DNA of 13,587 bases from NCBI GenBank assembly GCA_015485995.1, contig WFSP01000078.1:1-13587 (forward strand). Reading direction: 5' to 3'. Of this stretch, positions 12,642 through 13,587 are shown one piece after another. The stretch is from Caldisericales bacterium. Lineage in GTDB: Bacteria > Caldisericota > Caldisericia > Caldisericales > Caldisericaceae. Below the pieces are notes generated by a model. That model ran no database searches and was not told the origin of the DNA. It saw only the letters and a list, made by a program, of their open reading frames with translations. Made by a program: the position numbers and the translations under genes. Each line of letters begins with the position of its first letter. The stretch's first letter is position 1.

Positions 12642-13587
12642 AATGATGTATTGGGATGTAGAGCATTCTCTCTTCTTGCTGCGAGTTTTTCCGCTTTCTT
12701 GTATTCTCGTTTTAATGTATGAATGAGTTTTTTAACGGTTGTGATCTTTTTAATTCTGTAAACGTTTTCACCGGCAAAGGCGAACCCGTTCAGTAAGTTG
12801 CCTTGTTTCGCGTTTGTTAAAGCAAGCGCTATGCAGTAAGGAGTTGTCCTGTAATCACAAGTTTTTAGGCACTTAAACCTACAAGTAAAAGGTTGCTTTT
12901 TTCCAGCTTCTACCTCTTCGAGGAATTCGTTCTTAATTGCCCTTCCTGGCATACCTACAGGGCTGTCGATTATTATAACGTCTTCTTTTTTACTTCTTAT
13001 GTATGCTTTTTTGAATTCATCTGATGCGTCACATTCTTTAGTTGCGACAAATCTTGTTGCCATCTGGACTCCACTTGCACCAAGCTGCATAAACTTAAAC
13101 ATATCATATCCTGTGTATATTCCGCCTGCTGCGATAACGGGAATACTCTTTTTAAAGTACCCTTCAAATGGTTTTACCGCATCAATAACTTTTGGCAATA
13201 TATTCTCCAGCGAGTAGTTAAGGTCGTTTAGCTGTTCTTTCTTAAACCCGAGGTGTCCACCTGCTTTGGGGCCTTCTACTACAACTGCGTCAGGTACCTC
13301 GTTGTAGTGTTTCGCCCAATACTGGAAGATTGTTTTTGCTGCACGCCCGGATGATACGATGGGGATTAATTTTGTTTTTATTTTTCTTGCATTTTCACCC
13401 ATTATTGTACTTAAGTTTTTGAGTGGAAGTCCTGCGCCTGCAAATATAAAATCAATTTTTTCTTCTACTGCTACGCGTGCAAGCTCATAAAAATCTGTAA
13501 GTGCTATTAATATATTTACGCCTAATAACCCGTCCGTTAATTTTCTTGCTTTCCTTATTTCTTTTCTTAATGCTCTTTGGTTTGCTC
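12638..13587 (-). CDS. FabK / nitronate monooxygenase-like FMN protein, N-terminus beyond window
   Basis: Open from the right edge (base 13585) to the stop at 12638, giving 315 codons; the family is about 310-360, so perhaps the first few dozen residues are missing. The ATG at 13402 is internal: the 61 codons before it encode family sequence (LRKEIRKARKLTDG, GVNILIALTD, FAGAGLPL). The EGPKAGGHLG motif (His codon at 13255-13253) is the active-site block of FabK and nitronate monooxygenase; VIAAGGI and GASGVQMATRF form the FMN phosphate site. A C-terminal Cx3Cx3Cx7C cluster (12833-12883) is discussed under findings. No fab genes are adjacent, so neither enoyl-ACP reductase nor nitronate oxidation can be assigned. 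Cytoplasmic TIM barrel. Confidence 0.87.
   Translation of the reverse strand, partial: ANQRALRKEIRKARKLTDGLLGVNILIALTDFYELARVAVEEKIDFIFAGAGLPLKNLSTIMGENARKIKTKLIPIVSSGRAAKTIFQYWAKHYNEVPDAVVVEGPKAGGHLGFKKEQLNDLNYSLENILPKVIDAVKPFEGYFKKSIPVIAAGGIYTGYDMFKFMQLGASGVQMATRFVATKECDASDEFKKAYIRSKKEDVIIIDSPVGMPGRAIKNEFLEEVEAGKKQPFTCRFKCLKTCDYRTTPYCIALALTNAKQGNLLNGFAFAGENVYRIKKITTVKKLIHTLKREYKKAEKLAARRENALHPNTSF

Noticed and set aside
13400..13402. ATG as the true start of the FabK-like gene
   Set aside because: The frame stays open upstream to the window edge and encodes conserved family sequence, so this Met is internal.

Overview
The window comes from an AT-rich bacterial chromosome. Its proteins are rich in Lys, Glu and Ile, Arg is mostly encoded by AGA/AGG, and coding density is very high, with overlapping genes and almost no spacer. 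Tandem ferredoxin-type ATPases and a FabK-like flavoprotein with a Cys cluster suggest an anaerobe. Composition and codon use would fit a thermophile such as Caldiserica, Thermotogae or a thermophilic Firmicute. The lineage is inference; no rRNA or other decisive marker is present.

Layout. (1) 1-~690: one end of an IS607-type transposon on the minus strand, with a shortened serine recombinase gene (tnpA) overlapping the intact 5' end of tnpB, which runs off the left edge. (2) 720-2093: a small HExxH metalloprotein gene (minus) diverging from a GNAT-like/VOC-like gene pair (plus); both directions appear to fire from one symmetric -10 box and lack Shine-Dalgarno sites. (3) 2090-3812: two tandem MinD-type ATPases with inserted 2x[4Fe-4S] ferredoxin domains (minus). 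They diverge from (4) glnA, a type I-alpha glutamine synthetase (plus), through two interlocked promoters. (5) 8799-5284: a compact minus-strand operon rpiB-cmk-plsC-ispH-gpsA in which every junction overlaps. It covers pentose phosphate metabolism, CMP phosphorylation, phospholipid acylation, isoprenoid synthesis and glycerol-3-phosphate supply. (6) 8891-10084: tyrS (plus), divergent from that operon. (7) 10225-12641: a two-gene ABC exporter (ATPase plus a 12-TM permease with a UUG start). (8) 12638-13587: a FabK/nitronate monooxygenase-like flavoprotein (minus), cut by the right edge.

How the genes relate. plsC, gpsA, cmk and ispH form a membrane-precursor unit: GpsA makes sn-glycerol-3-phosphate, PlsC adds the second acyl chain, Cmk supplies the cytidine nucleotides for CDP-diacylglycerol, and IspH supplies isoprenoid precursors. 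glnA handles ammonia assimilation. The ferredoxin-ATPase pair is the least understood part, and its actual partner is not in the window.

There is no gene-free stretch over 300 bases. The longest is 140 bases, between tyrS and the ABC operon. I saw no tRNA, rRNA, CRISPR array, riboswitch or convincing intrinsic terminator. Most of the window is ordinary core genome. The points most worth a second look are the tight divergent promoter architectures, the ferredoxin-ATPase pair and the damaged IS607 element. I do not see convincing evidence of a wholly new system.
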